Shown here piece by piece: positions 32,064-42,842 of a DNA stretch of 64,000 bases. The stretch's first letter is position 1. Every line of letters starts with the position of its first letter. This stretch comes from Planctomycetota bacterium (GTDB lineage: Bacteria > Planctomycetota > Phycisphaerae > Phycisphaerales > SM1A02): contig VGXR01000004.1 of assembly GCA_016873255.1 (NCBI GenBank), positions 1 through 64,000 on the forward strand, read 5' to 3'. Position numbers and translations under genes: made by a program. Under the pieces are notes generated by a model. It searched no databases and had not been told where the DNA came from. It was given only the letters and a program-made list of their open reading frames with translations.

Positions 32064-35000
32064 ATGGCCTACCGACGCCCGCTGCCTCTCTTCATCGCCT
32101 CGCCCTCGGCGGCCCGGTGGGTGCCGCTTGCCACCCTGACGCTGGCGGGCTGGCTCTCGCAGGGCGCGCGCGCGCAGACGGTGGTCGCCGGCGGCACCAC
32201 GACGACGATCTCGGTCGCGGACCTTCTCACCGCCGGCAACCTGGAGTTCACGCAGGGCGACGGCACCGCCGGCACGCTGCAGCTCACCACCGGCGGCACG
32301 TTCAGCAATTCGTGGAGCCTCGCCGACGCGATCGCGCGCTTCGACCTCGGGGGCAACGCGCTCACCATCAGCTCGCTCAACCCTGCCGGCAACACGGCCT
32401 CCGGCACGTGCGCGATCGAGGTCATCAACGGAACGCTCACGCTCGGGAACAACAGCTTCCTCGCGGGATTCACCGGCTCGCTGACGGCAAGCGGCGGCGG
32501 CTCGCTCGTCCTTCGCCAGTCCGACTGGCTGACCGCCGCCACCGCGATCAACCTCGGCGGGACCGCCGGCACGCCGACGCTGACCTGGGACAGCAGCGCC
32601 GCGGTGACGTACGCGGGCGCGCTCAACCTCCTCGGCGGCAGTGTCTCCACGATCGCGACCACGCAGGACACCGGCGTGCTCACGCTCAACGGCGCGGTCT
32701 CGGGCACGGGCGACCTCACGCTCCAGCACACGAGCGTCACCGCGGGCCCGACGATCGTCCTGGGCCTGACGGGCGGCTTCACCGGACGCACCATCCTCGA
32801 CACCGCGAACGTTCGCGTGAACACCCAGCAGTCGATCGGCTCGGACGGGCTGACGCTCAACGGTGCGACGCTGACCGCGGGCGCATCGCTCGAGATCGGC
32901 GCGGGGCAGACGCTGGTGGTCGGCTCCACGTCGACGATCGCAGGCACCGGAGCACCGGGCGCCCTCACCGCGATGACGGTGGTCGGCGAGATGCAGGGTG
33001 CCGCGGACCTCACGCTCACCGCGATGGACTTCGCGGTTAACGGCGCCGCCGCGACCTACTCCGGCGACGTCTCGCTGCGCGGCGGGTCGCGGCTCTCGGT
33101 GTCCAACGACACCTGGCTCACCACGGTGGGCACCATCGCGATGAACGCGGACGGAGCGGCCTCTGCGTTCCGGTACACGGGCGCTGCCGCCGGCGCGTTC
33201 GCCGGCACGCTCAGCCTGGGCAACGGCACCGCGACCGTCTCCTCGACCCAGGACTTCGCGCTCACCGGGACCATCGGCGGAACGGGCGACCTGCTGGTGA
33301 CGCGCGCCGCCGGGTCTTCGGCGGAGATCGGCCTCGGCTTCTCCGCGGGCTCGTTCACCGGCACGACCATCGTCAGCTCCACCGAGGCGCGGCTCCTCAC
33401 GGCCAACTCGGTCGGCGACGCGGGCCTGACCCTGTCGACCGGCGACCTCACCATCGACGCGGGCCTCGGTTCGCTCACGATCGGCGCGGCGCAGGCATTC
33501 ACCGTCACGGGTGCCTCCTCCGTCACCGGCGACGGCGGCGCCCTGCCGCTGACGGTGGACGGCACGATGGCGGGCAACGGCACGCTGACGCTCAACGACA
33601 TCACGATGACCGTGAACGGCGCGGCATCGACCTTCACGGGCGGCGTTCGCCTCGCCGCGGGCTCCGGCCTGACCGTGGCGAACGGCGCGTGGGTCGGCTC
33701 GCTCGGCGCGCTGACCTTCGATGCCGCCTCCACCGTCGCCTACACCGGTGCGACCGCGGCGACCTACGACGGCTCGCTGACGCTCACCGCCGACGCGACG
33801 ATCCAGACCTCGGGCGCCGCCGCGGCCGCGCTGACCCTCACCGGCGCCGTGAGCGGCACGGGCGACCTGACGCTCGAGGCCGCCGCCGGCTCGACCGCGG
33901 GATTCACGCTCGGCCTGACCGGCTCGTTCGCGGGCTCGACCATCGTGAACGATGCGGACGTGCGCATCAACACGAACGCGTCGATCGGCCAGGGCGGGCT
34001 CGAGCTCAACGACCTCGACCTGACCGGGCTCGCCGCGACGATCGGCAGCAACCTGACCCTCGGGAATGCGCAGGCGCTGACCGTCGCCGGCACCGTCACG
34101 ATGACCGGCGCCGCGAGCGGCCGGCTGGTGAACGCGCAGGGCGGCCTTCGGTCCGCCGTCGCCGCGACGCTCGCGCTCGACGGCATCGCGCTCAAGGTCG
34201 GCGACGGCGCGGCCTCGACGTTCACGGGCGACATCACGCTCACCGACGGCGCCACGCTGACGCTCGACGGCGCCGACCTCTCCGGCACCGACGTCGGCTC
34301 GATCGCGGGCGGCACCGCGGTCACGTTCGGCGGCATCGGCACGATCGGCTCGCTCGGCTCCGTGGCGACGCCGTTCGCGGGCAACCTGAACCTCGGCGAC
34401 CTCGGCGCCTCGGCAACCTCCGTGCTCAACGTCGCGGGCGATGCGCGGCTCGCCGCCGCGTCGACGCTGCGCTCGTACTTCCTCGAGTCGTCGGGCGGCG
34501 CCGGCACGGCCGACCTCCTCGCGGCCACCGGCTCGTTCACCGCCGGAAGCGCGACCGCAAGCCTCGTCTTCGACCCCAACATCTTCACCGGGACCTGGAT
34601 CCCCGCGGCCGGCCAGACCGAGACGTACACCATCGTCACCGCCGCCGGCGGCCTCTCCGGCACGTTCGCGACCGTGAACGTCGTGACCATCGACCCGGTG
34701 ACCGGGCTCCCGACCACGCGCACGCTCGACCAGTCCGGGGAGACGCGATTCCTCGGCGGCGGCTTCTCCGTGGACTACGGGGCGGACTCGTTCTCGGTGT
34801 CGATCCTCGGCATCGGCGGGCCGGATCCGCTGCCGCCCGCCGGCACCACGGACACGAACGTGGTCGTGCCGGTCCAGGTCGGCGCCACCACCGTCAACCG
34901 CAACGCGAACGTCGGCGTCGTCAGCAACGCGCAGATCAACGCCTCGGTCGACGCGATGAACGACCTGCTCGTCGACCCCGCCGCATCGGCCGACGCGAAG

Positions 35001-36170
35001 TTCGTCGCCACGCAGCTCCTCCTGAACGACGCTCCTGCCTACGCGAGCGCGGTGGTCGCCTCGAGCGGACCGGCGAACCCGCAGGCGCTCCCGACCTCGC
35101 TGATGCTCGGGATGTTCGACACCGGCGACGTGTCGATGCGACGCCTCATGCAGCTGCGACCGCCCTCGAACCGCACCGTGTCCGCGGGCGCGGTCCGCGG
35201 CCAGGATCGCCCGGCCGCGCAGCAGGCACCGGGCACCGCCGGCACCGCGATCGCCTCGCCCGTTGCCGTCTCGCGGCGCCGCTCCTTCGGCGCCGAGCTC
35301 TACGGCCCCTCGCCGGACACGGGCATCCGCGGATGGGCGCGCGGCTTCGGCTGGTCGGGCTCGTTCGACAGCCAGCCCTGGGCGCAGACCTCGTACAACT
35401 CCGTGATCGGCGGCGCGATGGCGGGCGCGGACGTCTCGGTCGGCAGCGGCGGCATCCTCGGCGCGTTCGTGGGCTACATGCCCGGATCCGTCGACGTGAC
35501 CGGCGGCCTCGTCGACGAGTCCATGACGCTCAACGGCGTCAACTTCGGCCTGTACGGCAGCTGGGTCCCGAACAACGGCGACTGGTACCTCGCGGGATCT
35601 GCCACGGGCGCCTGGGCGTCGATCGACCGCACTCGCACGCTGTACGTGCCTGGCGCCGTCCGCACCGCGGACTCGAGCAGCACCGCATGGTCCGTGGCCG
35701 GGATGGGCGAGACAGGCTGGAACGTCTGGCTCGGCGGCGACACCTACATCGATCCCTACGTCCGCGCCGCGTTCGGGTACTTCAACCAGGGCAGCTACAC
35801 CGAGACCGGTGCTGGCAGCCTCAGCCTTTCGGTGGGCGACCAGCAGGCCTATGCGCTGCAGCCCTCCGTCGGCGCGCGATTCATGCACGGCATCCGGTCC
35901 GGCGGAAGCGTCATCACGCCCTACGTCGGGGGCGCGTTCACCGCGGTGATCCCGATGGGCGACTGGTCGGTGACGGCGACGAACTCGTTCACGTCGCTGC
36001 CGCTCATCCAGGCCTACGGCGATCCCGAGACGCAGTATGGCGGCAGCGTCGAGGCCGGCGTCGAGTGGGCGATGCCCAGCGGATTCACGGTGTTCGCCGC
36101 GTTCAACGGCATGTTCCTCTCGGAAGGGCAGGTGCTCGGCGGCTCCGCCGGCATCGTGATCCCCTTCTGA
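32064..36170 (+). CDS. Large autotransporter with beta-barrel C-terminus
   Basis: This 1368-residue protein has a long signal peptide (to about residue 37, RAQ), a Gly/Thr/Ala/Leu-rich passenger and a C-terminal autotransporter beta-domain (about 1085-1368, beginning near GIRGWARGFGWSGSF, ending in Phe). The passenger has a triplicated module of ~190 residues, each with a GTGDLTL-type line, a SIGxxGLxLN line and a TLxI/LxVxG line, starting near residues 210, 400 and 595, consistent with a beta-helix. The region 880-1070 is Pro/Ala-rich. It is most likely a type Va surface protein; the ligand is unknown. The ATG lies 38 nt after a TAATCT box (32026-32031), with weak Shine-Dalgarno AGGGGA. Confidence 0.85.
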   Translation: MAYRRPLPLFIASPSAARWVPLATLTLAGWLSQGARAQTVVAGGTTTTISVADLLTAGNLEFTQGDGTAGTLQLTTGGTFSNSWSLADAIARFDLGGNALTISSLNPAGNTASGTCAIEVINGTLTLGNNSFLAGFTGSLTASGGGSLVLRQSDWLTAATAINLGGTAGTPTLTWDSSAAVTYAGALNLLGGSVSTIATTQDTGVLTLNGAVSGTGDLTLQHTSVTAGPTIVLGLTGGFTGRTILDTANVRVNTQQSIGSDGLTLNGATLTAGASLEIGAGQTLVVGSTSTIAGTGAPGALTAMTVVGEMQGAADLTLTAMDFAVNGAAATYSGDVSLRGGSRLSVSNDTWLTTVGTIAMNADGAASAFRYTGAAAGAFAGTLSLGNGTATVSSTQDFALTGTIGGTGDLLVTRAAGSSAEIGLGFSAGSFTGTTIVSSTEARLLTANSVGDAGLTLSTGDLTIDAGLGSLTIGAAQAFTVTGASSVTGDGGALPLTVDGTMAGNGTLTLNDITMTVNGAASTFTGGVRLAAGSGLTVANGAWVGSLGALTFDAASTVAYTGATAATYDGSLTLTADATIQTSGAAAAALTLTGAVSGTGDLTLEAAAGSTAGFTLGLTGSFAGSTIVNDADVRINTNASIGQGGLELNDLDLTGLAATIGSNLTLGNAQALTVAGTVTMTGAASGRLVNAQGGLRSAVAATLALDGIALKVGDGAASTFTGDITLTDGATLTLDGADLSGTDVGSIAGGTAVTFGGIGTIGSLGSVATPFAGNLNLGDLGASATSVLNVAGDARLAAASTLRSYFLESSGGAGTADLLAATGSFTAGSATASLVFDPNIFTGTWIPAAGQTETYTIVTAAGGLSGTFATVNVVTIDPVTGLPTTRTLDQSGETRFLGGGFSVDYGADSFSVSILGIGGPDPLPPAGTTDTNVVVPVQVGATTVNRNANVGVVSNAQINASVDAMNDLLVDPAASADAKFVATQLLLNDAPAYASAVVASSGPANPQALPTSLMLGMFDTGDVSMRRLMQLRPPSNRTVSAGAVRGQDRPAAQQAPGTAGTAIASPVAVSRRRSFGAELYGPSPDTGIRGWARGFGWSGSFDSQPWAQTSYNSVIGGAMAGADVSVGSGGILGAFVGYMPGSVDVTGGLVDESMTLNGVNFGLYGSWVPNNGDWYLAGSATGAWASIDRTRTLYVPGAVRTADSSSTAWSVAGMGETGWNVWLGGDTYIDPYVRAAFGYFNQGSYTETGAGSLSLSVGDQQAYALQPSVGARFMHGIRSGGSVITPYVGGAFTAVIPMGDWSVTATNSFTSLPLIQAYGDPETQYGGSVEAGVEWAMPSGFTVFAAFNGMFLSEGQVLGGSAGIVIPF

Positions 36171-36174
36171 CGGC

Positions 36175-36579
36175 CTACCGCGCCAGGAATCCCTCGAGGA
36201 TGGCGCACGCCGCGAGCGCGTCGCGCAGCTCGCGCTTCTCGCGGTGCGTGCGGCCGGAACGCGCCATGCGCTCGTCGGCCTCGAAGCTGGTGAGGCGCTC
36301 GTCCTGGTAGTGCACCGGCAGGCGCGTCCGCTCCGCGATCAGCGCGCCGAACTCGCGCACCGACCGAGCCGAGCCGCCCTCCGTGCCGTCCATGTTGAGC
36401 GGCAGCCCCACCACCAGCGCATCGGGGCCGTGCCGGTCGACCGCGCGCGCGAGGGCATCGAGCAGCGCCGGCCCGCGCGGCACCTGCAGCACCTCGACCG
36501 GCTGCACGAGCCGCACGACGTCGTCCCCGGCCGCGAGGCCCGTGCGCCTGTCGCCGAGATCGATCGCGAGGTACCGCAT
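36175..36579 (-). CDS. ruvX: YqgF/RuvX-family nuclease (pre-16S rRNA)
   Basis: This 134-residue RNase H-fold protein has MRYLAIDLGDRRTGLA at the start (catalytic Asp), VVGLPLNMDGTEGGSA, and the conserved DERLTSFEADE near the end. YqgF/RuvX acts in 16S rRNA maturation and was proposed as a Holliday junction resolvase. It follows manC by 4 nt in the same direction, so the two may be co-transcribed. Only 4 nt separate its stop from the convergent autotransporter stop. Confidence 0.92.
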   Translation of the reverse strand: MRYLAIDLGDRRTGLAAGDDVVRLVQPVEVLQVPRGPALLDALARAVDRHGPDALVVGLPLNMDGTEGGSARSVREFGALIAERTRLPVHYQDERLTSFEADERMARSGRTHREKRELRDALAACAILEGFLAR

Positions 36580-36583
36580 GCGC

Positions 36584-37663
36584 TCAGCGCAGCGCCTCCG
36601 GCACCAGGCCCGCGATGTCCTTCACCTTCTCGGCGAGGTCCGCGCGCACCACGAGCGTGGCGTCCTTGGTGCGCACCACGATCAGGTCCTGCAGCCCGAC
36701 CGTGGCGATGACGTGCGACGGGTCGTCGCTCAGCGCGAGCACGCCGCGGCTCCCTGCGTGCACCGCCACGGCGTTCGTGCGGTTGCCGTCGGTATCGGCC
36801 GGAAGCGTCTCGCCGTAGCTCGGCCAGCTGCCCACGTCCTTCCAGTCGACGGACATCGGCACCACGCACACCGAGAGCGACGGGTCCTTCGACGCGGGCT
36901 CCATCAGCGCGTAGTCGACGCTGATCTTCGGGAGCTGCGGGTACACGCGGTCGACCGTGGCCTGCGCCGACGGCGTGCCCCATGCGGCGCGGATCTCATG
37001 CATGCCTGCCGCGGTCTCGGGCCTGAAGCGCTCGAGCGCCTCGAGCACGGTGCGCGCGCTGAAGACGAACATGCCGCTGTTCCAGCCGAAGCCGCCCGAG
37101 GCCAGGTACTCCTCGGCGCGCGCGCGGTCCGGCTTCTCGACGAAGCGCCTCGCCCGGAACGCGCCCTCGAAACCCGCGATCGCGTCCCCGCGCTCGACGT
37201 AGCCGAAGCCCGTGGCCGGGAAGGTGGGCGTGATGGCGAACGTCGCGAGGCGCGATCGGTCCGCCTCGACCAACCGGAAGCCGAGGTCCATGGCGCGCTC
37301 GAACTCCGCCTGTGGCGTGATGAGGTGGTCGCTCGTGAGCACCGCGAACACCGCGTCGGGATCGTCCTTGCCGACCACGGCCGCGCCGAACGCGACGGCG
37401 TTCACGGTGTCGCGGCCCATCGGCTCGCCGAGCACGTGCGCGTCGTCGATCCACGGGATGTCCGCGCGGATCAGGTTCCGGTACTTCTCGCCGGCGCACA
37501 CGTACCGGTTGCGCTCGGGCACCAGCGTGCGGATGCGCTCGGCCGCCACCGACAGGAGGCTGCGCCCGCCGATGAAGCGCAGCAGCTGCTTGGGCACGGC
37601 CTGGCGGCTCATGGGCCACAGTCGCGTGCCGGAGCCGCCTGCCATGATCATCGCGTAGCGCAT
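36584..37663 (-). CDS. manC: Mannose-1-phosphate guanylyltransferase
   Basis: This 359-residue enzyme makes GDP-mannose from GTP and mannose-1-phosphate for polysaccharide synthesis. The nucleotide signature GGSGTRLWPMSR is at residues 9-20, followed by KQLLRFIGGRSLL. FVEKPDRARAEEYLASGGFGWNSGMFVF and DVGSWPSYGE are hallmarks of the ManC-type catalytic domain. No C-terminal isomerase domain is present. ATG 37663 is 6 nt after TATCCT on the minus strand (37670-37675). It is divergent from ruvA with 32 nt between starts. Confidence 0.94.
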   Translation of the reverse strand: MRYAMIMAGGSGTRLWPMSRQAVPKQLLRFIGGRSLLSVAAERIRTLVPERNRYVCAGEKYRNLIRADIPWIDDAHVLGEPMGRDTVNAVAFGAAVVGKDDPDAVFAVLTSDHLITPQAEFERAMDLGFRLVEADRSRLATFAITPTFPATGFGYVERGDAIAGFEGAFRARRFVEKPDRARAEEYLASGGFGWNSGMFVFSARTVLEALERFRPETAAGMHEIRAAWGTPSAQATVDRVYPQLPKISVDYALMEPASKDPSLSVCVVPMSVDWKDVGSWPSYGETLPADTDGNRTNAVAVHAGSRGVLALSDDPSHVIATVGLQDLIVVRTKDATLVVRADLAEKVKDIAGLVPEALR

Positions 37664-37668
37664 GGCCG

Positions 37669-37675
37669 TAGGATA
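37669..37675. promoter_or_regulatory. Two-way -10 element between manC and ruvA
   Basis: TAGGATA reads TAGGAT on the plus strand (towards ruvA) and TATCCT on the minus strand (towards manC). The minus box ends 6 nt before the manC ATG. The plus box would give a leader of about 14 nt carrying the AAGGA Shine-Dalgarno of ruvA. Confidence 0.5.
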
Positions 37676-37695
37676 GGGTGCGGCAAGGAACGCCC

Positions 37696-38355
37696 ATGAT
37701 CACGCAGCTCTCCGGAACCCTGGTGGCGATCGAGGACGGCGCGGCGCACGTGCGGTGCGGCGAGCTGACCTACGAGGTGCTGGTGCCCGCCGCCGACGGC
37801 ATGGCGCTGGCGGCGCGCATCGGGCAGGACGTCCGCTTCCACACGCTGCACTACCTGGAAGGCCAGGGGCAGGGCTCGAGCTTCTGGCCGCGGCTGGTCG
37901 GCTTCCAGAACCCCGCGGACCGCGCGTTCTTCGAGCTCTTCACCACCGTGAAGGGCATCGGCAACCGCAAGGCGCTGCGCTCCCTGCAGCTGCCGTTTGC
38001 GCAGGTGGCCGAGGCCATCTCCATGTGCGACCACGCGCTGCTGCAGTCCCTGCCCGAGATCGGCAAGCGAACGGCCGAGGCGATCTGCGTGGAGCTCAAG
38101 GGCAAGGTCGATCCGTTCGTGCGGGGCATCGCCGGCGCCGTGCCCGGCCAGGGCCGTGCGGGCGGCAAGGGCGCGCCCCGTGCCGCCACGCCCGAGGGCG
38201 CGCTGATGGCCGCCGCGCACGACGCGGTCGAGGTGCTTGCGCAGCTCGGCCACCCCAAGGCGGTGGCGCGCGAGATGGTCGAGCGCGCGCTGTCGCGCAG
38301 CGACGTCCCCGAGAAGCCGACGCCGGAGGCGATCGTGGAGCTGGCGCTGCGCTGA
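37696..38355 (+). CDS. ruvA: Holliday junction DNA helicase subunit RuvA
   Basis: RuvA binds four-way junctions and loads RuvB. This 219-residue protein has the OB-fold start (MITQLSGTLVAIEDGAAHVRCGELTYEVLVP), the HhH motif FFELFTTVKGIGNRKALRSLQ, the second HhH (LLQSLPEIGKRTAEAICVELKGK) and a C-terminal RuvB-contact domain (HDAVEVLAQLGHPKAVAREMVERAL). ATG 37696 has AAGGAA upstream. The ruvB and ruvC genes are not in the window; ruvX is nearby. Confidence 0.95.
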   Translation: MITQLSGTLVAIEDGAAHVRCGELTYEVLVPAADGMALAARIGQDVRFHTLHYLEGQGQGSSFWPRLVGFQNPADRAFFELFTTVKGIGNRKALRSLQLPFAQVAEAISMCDHALLQSLPEIGKRTAEAICVELKGKVDPFVRGIAGAVPGQGRAGGKGAPRAATPEGALMAAAHDAVEVLAQLGHPKAVAREMVERALSRSDVPEKPTPEAIVELALR

Positions 38356-38412
38356 GCGAAGGCGGTTGAGGCGCGGAGATCCTGCAAGCCCGGCACGCTT
38401 GAGTCGATCAGA

Positions 38413-39183
38413 TCACCGCGCGGCATCGGCCACCGGCCACCCGCTCGCCTTCGCGATCGCCTCGCGCAGCCGCGCGACGATGGCCGAGGGCTCCCGCACG
38501 CCCTCGGCGGCGAAGTCGATCGTGGCCACGCAGCGAACCACCGCCGGCGTGCGCCGCGGCACGAACGGGTCGAGGAGCGCATTGCCCACCGAGGGCGTGC
38601 CGTGGATCCACAGCACCACCACGGGCGCCTTGGTGAGCGCGACGAGCGTGCCCGTGCCCTCGGCGAACGGCGCGAGCACGCACGGCGGCCGCTCGATGGC
38701 GCCCTCGGGGAACACGCCCACCACGCCGCCCGACCGCACGTGGCGCACGGCCTCGCGAAGCATGCCGGCATCGGCCGCGGTGTAGGTGACCGGCAGCACC
38801 TCGAGCCGGCGCCACAGCCAGTCCATGGCCGGGTGCATCTGCTCCTTGGCCATCATGAAGCGCACGCGCCGCTGCGCCGCGAACTGCATGAGCGGCGGGT
38901 CGAGGCCGCTCGCATGGTTGGCCACGATCACGAACCCGCCCTCGGGCGGGCGGAATCCCTCGAACCCCTCCCAGCGCGTCCGGTGGATGAAGCGCGCGAG
39001 CGGCCGCGCCACGGCCTCGACGCAGCCGACCACGCCGCCCCAGGCAAGGCGCTCGCCGCTGCGGGCGCGCACGGCGAAGCCGATCGCGACGAGGGCGAGG
39101 AGCGCAATGAGCAGCGTGGCGGCCGCCGCCGCGAGCGCAATCCCGATGGCGGCAAGGACCTGCATCGGCACGTCGAGGAGCAT
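38413..39183 (-). CDS. 1-acyl-sn-glycerol-3-phosphate acyltransferase-like
   Basis: This 256-residue protein has a double N-terminal membrane anchor (about 8-38) and a PlsC acyltransferase domain: NHASGLD with His90 and Asp95 (the HxxxxD active site), [18 protein letters not shown], and the substrate block VFPEGAIER. It probably makes or remodels phosphatidic acid or another membrane lipid. The start is uncertain: ATG 39183 gives 256 residues, while GTG or ATG four to six codons later follows TATGCT by about 7 nt, the leaderless pattern seen elsewhere. Confidence 0.85.
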   Translation of the reverse strand: MLLDVPMQVLAAIGIALAAAAATLLIALLALVAIGFAVRARSGERLAWGGVVGCVEAVARPLARFIHRTRWEGFEGFRPPEGGFVIVANHASGLDPPLMQFAAQRRVRFMMAKEQMHPAMDWLWRRLEVLPVTYTAADAGMLREAVRHVRSGGVVGVFPEGAIERPPCVLAPFAEGTGTLVALTKAPVVVLWIHGTPSVGNALLDPFVPRRTPAVVRCVATIDFAAEGVREPSAIVARLREAIAKASGWPVADAAR

Positions 39184-39214
39184 ACGAACGGCTGCATTTC
39201 GCTGCGATTTCCGC

Positions 39215-39220
39215 TATCCT
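39215..39220 (+). promoter_or_regulatory. -10 box of carB
   Basis: TATCCT; the leader is about 80 nt and ends in the GGGGAG Shine-Dalgarno. Confidence 0.4.
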
Positions 39221-39307
39221 CCCGCAAGTTTGGCCCGACCTCGCCGCAATGCCCGCGGCCGGGCCCGACGCGCGCACCGGACCCGCCCCACCGCGGGGAG
39301 CCACACG

Positions 39308-42300
39308 ATGCCACGCCGCAACGACATCCGCACGATCCTGATCGTCGGCTCCGGCCCCATCGTCATCGGCCAGGGCTGCGAGTTCGACTACTCCGGCACG
39401 CAGGCCTGCAAGGCGCTGCGCGAGGAGGGGTACCGAGTGGTGCTGGTCAACTCCAACCCGGCCACCATCATGACGGACCCGGCGTTCAGCGACCGGACCT
39501 ACATCGAGCCGATCACGCCCGAGGCGGTCGAGAAGATCATCGTGCGCGAGCGGGAGCTGGGCACTCCCATCGACGCGCTGCTCCCCACGCTCGGCGGCCA
39601 GACCGCGCTCAACTGCGCGTGCGCGCTCTGGGACAAGGGCATCCTGCAGAAGCACGGCGTCGAGATGATCGGTGCCGACCGCGAGGTGATCCACCGCGCC
39701 GAGGACCGCGAGGCGTTCCGGCGCATCGTGGAGCGCCTGGGCCTGAGGCAGCCGCTCAGCCGCACCGTGACCACGCTGGACGAGGCGCGCGAGTTCCTGC
39801 AGGAGTGCGGCCTCCCCGCGATCATCCGCCCGGCGTTCACGCTCGGCGGCACCGGCGGCGGCATCGCCTACAACCTCGAGGAGTTCGAGGAGATCATCCG
39901 CCGCGGCCTGTCCGCGAGCATGATCGGCCAGGTGCTGATCGACAAGAGCGTGCTCGGCTGGAAGGAGTACGAGCTCGAGGTCGTCCGCGACCGCAAGGAC
40001 AACTGCATCGTCGTCTGCGGCATCGAGAACATCGACCCGATGGGCGTGCACACCGGCGACAGCGTGACCGTGGCGCCGATCATGACGCTCTCCGACAAGG
40101 AGTACCAGCGCATGCGCGATGCCGCGTTCGCCATCATGCGCGCGGTCGGCGTGCAGACGGGCGGCAGCAACGTGCAGTTCGGCGTCTGCCCGGAGACGGG
40201 CGAGATGGTCGTCATCGAGATGAACCCGCGCGTCTCGCGCAGCTCCGCGCTCGCGTCGAAGGCCACCGGCTTCCCGATCGCGCGCATCGCAGCGAAGCTG
40301 GCGGTGGGCTACTCGCTCGACGAGCTCACCAACGACATCACCGGCACCACGAGCGCGTGCTTCGAGCCCTCCATCGACTACGTGGTGGTGAAGGTGCCGC
40401 GCTGGACGTTCGAGAAGTTCCCCGAGGCCGACGAGACGCTCACCACGCAGATGAAGTCCGTCGGCGAGGCGATGGCCATCGGGCGCACCTTCAAGGAGGC
40501 GTTCCAGAAGGCGATCCGCAGCATGGAGGTGAAGCGCTTCGGCTTCGGCCTCGACGCCAACGACCGCTGGCTGCGGCACCTGCGCGCGGCCGCGGCGCCC
40601 GCGGGCACGGCCACGAGCAGCGAGGCGCGCGTGGCCCGGCCCACCGAGGCGGCGAGCGCCGACTGGCCGATCCCCGAGGAGACGCTGCTGCGCAAGCTCG
40701 CGGTGCCCAGCCAGGGCCGCCTGTACTTCGTGCGCTACGCGCTGAAGATGGGCTGGTCGGTCGACCGCGTGCACGAGTTGACCCGCATCGACCGCTGGTT
40801 CCTGAGGCAGTTCGCGGAGCTCGCCGCGTTCGAGGACCGGATCACGGCGGTGAAGCGCCCCGAGGACTGCCCGCGCGAGCTCATGTTCGAGGCCAAGCGC
40901 ATGGGCTACAGCGATGCGCAGCTGGCGAACGCGTGGCTCGGGGCGATCAGCTCGCGGAACATCCTCGCGGTGCGCGCGGTGCGCAAGGGCATGGGCATCG
41001 AGCCCGTCTACAAGCTCGTCGACACGTGCGCGGCCGAGTTCGAGGCGGCCACGCCCTACTACTACAGCACCTACGAGGAGCCGTTCACGGTGGCCGGCAG
41101 GACCGTCACCGACGACGAGGTCCGCATCAGCGCCACGCCCAAGGTGATCATCCTCGGCGGCGGCCCCAACCGCGTGGGGCAGGGCATCGAGTTCGACTAC
41201 TGCTGCTGCCAGGCGGCGTTCGCGGCCGACGAGATGGGCCTCGAGAGCGTGATGATCAACTCCAACCCGGAGACGGTCAGCACCGACTTCGACACCAGCG
41301 ACCTGCTGTTCTTCGAGCCGCTGACGCTCGAGGACGTGCTCAACGTGGTGGAGCGCCTCAACGGCGGCGGCATCGAGAAGGCCGACCGCTCGGGAGGCGT
41401 CGTCGGCTGCATCGTGCAGTTCGGCGGGCAGACGCCCCTGAACCTGGCGCACGGGCTGGTGGCGGCCGGCGTGCCGATCATCGGCACCGGCGTCGAGAGC
41501 ATCGACCTCGCCGAGGACCGCGACCGGTTCAAGGCGGTGCTCGACGAGCTGAGGCTGAACCAGCCGCCGTCTGGCATCGCGCGCAGCCTCGACGAGGCGG
41601 TCGCGGAGGCATCGCGCGTGGGCTACCCGGTGCTGGTGCGCCCGAGCTACGTGCTCGGCGGCCGCGGCATGGAGACGTGCTTCGACGAGGCCGCGCTGCG
41701 CCGCTACATGACCACCGCGGTCAACGTGAGCGACCTCGCCAACGCACCGGTGCTGATCGACCGGTTCCTCTCCGACGCCATCGAGGTGGACGTCGACGTG
41801 GTGGCCGACTTCGAGCCGCACGAGTCGAGCCGCCCGCGCCAGGTGGCGCAGTCGAGTGCGCGCCCGCGCGCCGTCGTGTGCGGCGTGATGGAGCACATCG
41901 AGGAGGCAGGCATCCACTCGGGCGACAGCACGTGCACGGTGCCGCCCTACAGCCTGCCGCCGAGCCTCGTGAACCGCATCCGCGAGCAGGCGCGTGCGCT
42001 CGCCGAGCGGCTGCGCGTGCGCGGGCTGATGAACGTGCAGATGGCGGTGAAGGACGAGACTGTCTACATCCTCGAGGTGAACCCGCGCGCCTCGCGCACG
42101 GCGCCGTTCGTCAGCAAGGCGAAGGGCATCCCGTGGGCGAACGTGGCCGCCAAGGTGATGATGGGCGCGTCGCTTGAGGAGCTCGGCGCGAAGGAGGTGC
42201 CCGACGTCGGCTTCTACGCGGTGAAGGAGAGCGTCTTCCCGTTCTCCAAGTTCCCCGGCGTGGACGTGGTGCTCGGCCCCGAGATGCGCTCCACCGGCGA

Positions 42301-42820
42301 GGTGATGGGCGCGGACCGCAGCCTTCCCGTGGCGTTCGCCAAGGCGCAGATGGCCGCGGGCGTGCACCTGCCCGTGCAGGGCCAGGTGTTCCTGAGCGTG
42401 CGCGACTCCGACAAGCAGCAGGCGGTGGAGGTGGCGCGCAGCCTCGCGAGCATGGGATTCACCGTGCTCTGCTCCGAGGGCACCGCGCGCATCCTGCGCA
42501 GCTTCAGCGTGGCGTGCACGCCGGTGCCGAAGATCGCCACCGGGCAGCGCCCCAACGTGCTCGACCTCATGGCGAACGGCGAGGTGCAGCTCGTCATCAA
42601 CACGCCGACGCGCAAGGGCGGCTCCACGGACGAGGGACGCATCCGCGCCCAGGCCGTGCGCGCCAATGTGCCGATCATCACCACCATCGCCGGCGCGCGC
42701 GCCGCGGTGCAGGCCATCCAGGCGCTGCGCGGCGGCTCGTGGCAGGTGACGGCCATCCAGGACTACTTCCCGCACCTCGCGCGGCCCGCGGCGGTCGCCC
42801 GGGAAGCGGTCGGCGTCTGA
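39308..42820 (+). CDS. carB: Carbamoyl-phosphate synthase large subunit
   Basis: This 1170-residue protein makes carbamoyl phosphate for arginine and pyrimidines from bicarbonate, ATP and glutamine-derived ammonia. Both ATP-grasp halves are present: half 1 starts [21 protein letters not shown]; half 2 starts [42 protein letters not shown] marks half 1 and [20 protein letters not shown] half 2. The C-terminal allosteric domain ([23 protein letters not shown]) is complete. It is about 100 residues longer than the E. coli protein, with Ala/Ser-rich insertions near residue 430 and in half 2. carA is not in the window. Confidence 0.98.
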   Translation: MPRRNDIRTILIVGSGPIVIGQGCEFDYSGTQACKALREEGYRVVLVNSNPATIMTDPAFSDRTYIEPITPEAVEKIIVRERELGTPIDALLPTLGGQTALNCACALWDKGILQKHGVEMIGADREVIHRAEDREAFRRIVERLGLRQPLSRTVTTLDEAREFLQECGLPAIIRPAFTLGGTGGGIAYNLEEFEEIIRRGLSASMIGQVLIDKSVLGWKEYELEVVRDRKDNCIVVCGIENIDPMGVHTGDSVTVAPIMTLSDKEYQRMRDAAFAIMRAVGVQTGGSNVQFGVCPETGEMVVIEMNPRVSRSSALASKATGFPIARIAAKLAVGYSLDELTNDITGTTSACFEPSIDYVVVKVPRWTFEKFPEADETLTTQMKSVGEAMAIGRTFKEAFQKAIRSMEVKRFGFGLDANDRWLRHLRAAAAPAGTATSSEARVARPTEAASADWPIPEETLLRKLAVPSQGRLYFVRYALKMGWSVDRVHELTRIDRWFLRQFAELAAFEDRITAVKRPEDCPRELMFEAKRMGYSDAQLANAWLGAISSRNILAVRAVRKGMGIEPVYKLVDTCAAEFEAATPYYYSTYEEPFTVAGRTVTDDEVRISATPKVIILGGGPNRVGQGIEFDYCCCQAAFAADEMGLESVMINSNPETVSTDFDTSDLLFFEPLTLEDVLNVVERLNGGGIEKADRSGGVVGCIVQFGGQTPLNLAHGLVAAGVPIIGTGVESIDLAEDRDRFKAVLDELRLNQPPSGIARSLDEAVAEASRVGYPVLVRPSYVLGGRGMETCFDEAALRRYMTTAVNVSDLANAPVLIDRFLSDAIEVDVDVVADFEPHESSRPRQVAQSSARPRAVVCGVMEHIEEAGIHSGDSTCTVPPYSLPPSLVNRIREQARALAERLRVRGLMNVQMAVKDETVYILEVNPRASRTAPFVSKAKGIPWANVAAKVMMGASLEELGAKEVPDVGFYAVKESVFPFSKFPGVDVVLGPEMRSTGEVMGADRSLPVAFAKAQMAAGVHLPVQGQVFLSVRDSDKQQAVEVARSLASMGFTVLCSEGTARILRSFSVACTPVPKIATGQRPNVLDLMANGEVQLVINTPTRKGGSTDEGRIRAQAVRANVPIITTIAGARAAVQAIQALRGGSWQVTAIQDYFPHLARPAAVAREAVGV

Positions 42821-42842
42821 TGGCCCGGTCGGTCCCGCGGCG

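Noticed and set aside
31809-35888. 1359-codon open frame opposite the autotransporter
   Set aside because: It is antisense to a well-supported gene, is Arg/Ala/Gly-rich without domains, and arises from the GC-rich repetitive sequence.
38408-42775. 1455-codon open frame opposite carB
   Set aside because: A low-complexity shadow of carB; no family motif or start signal.
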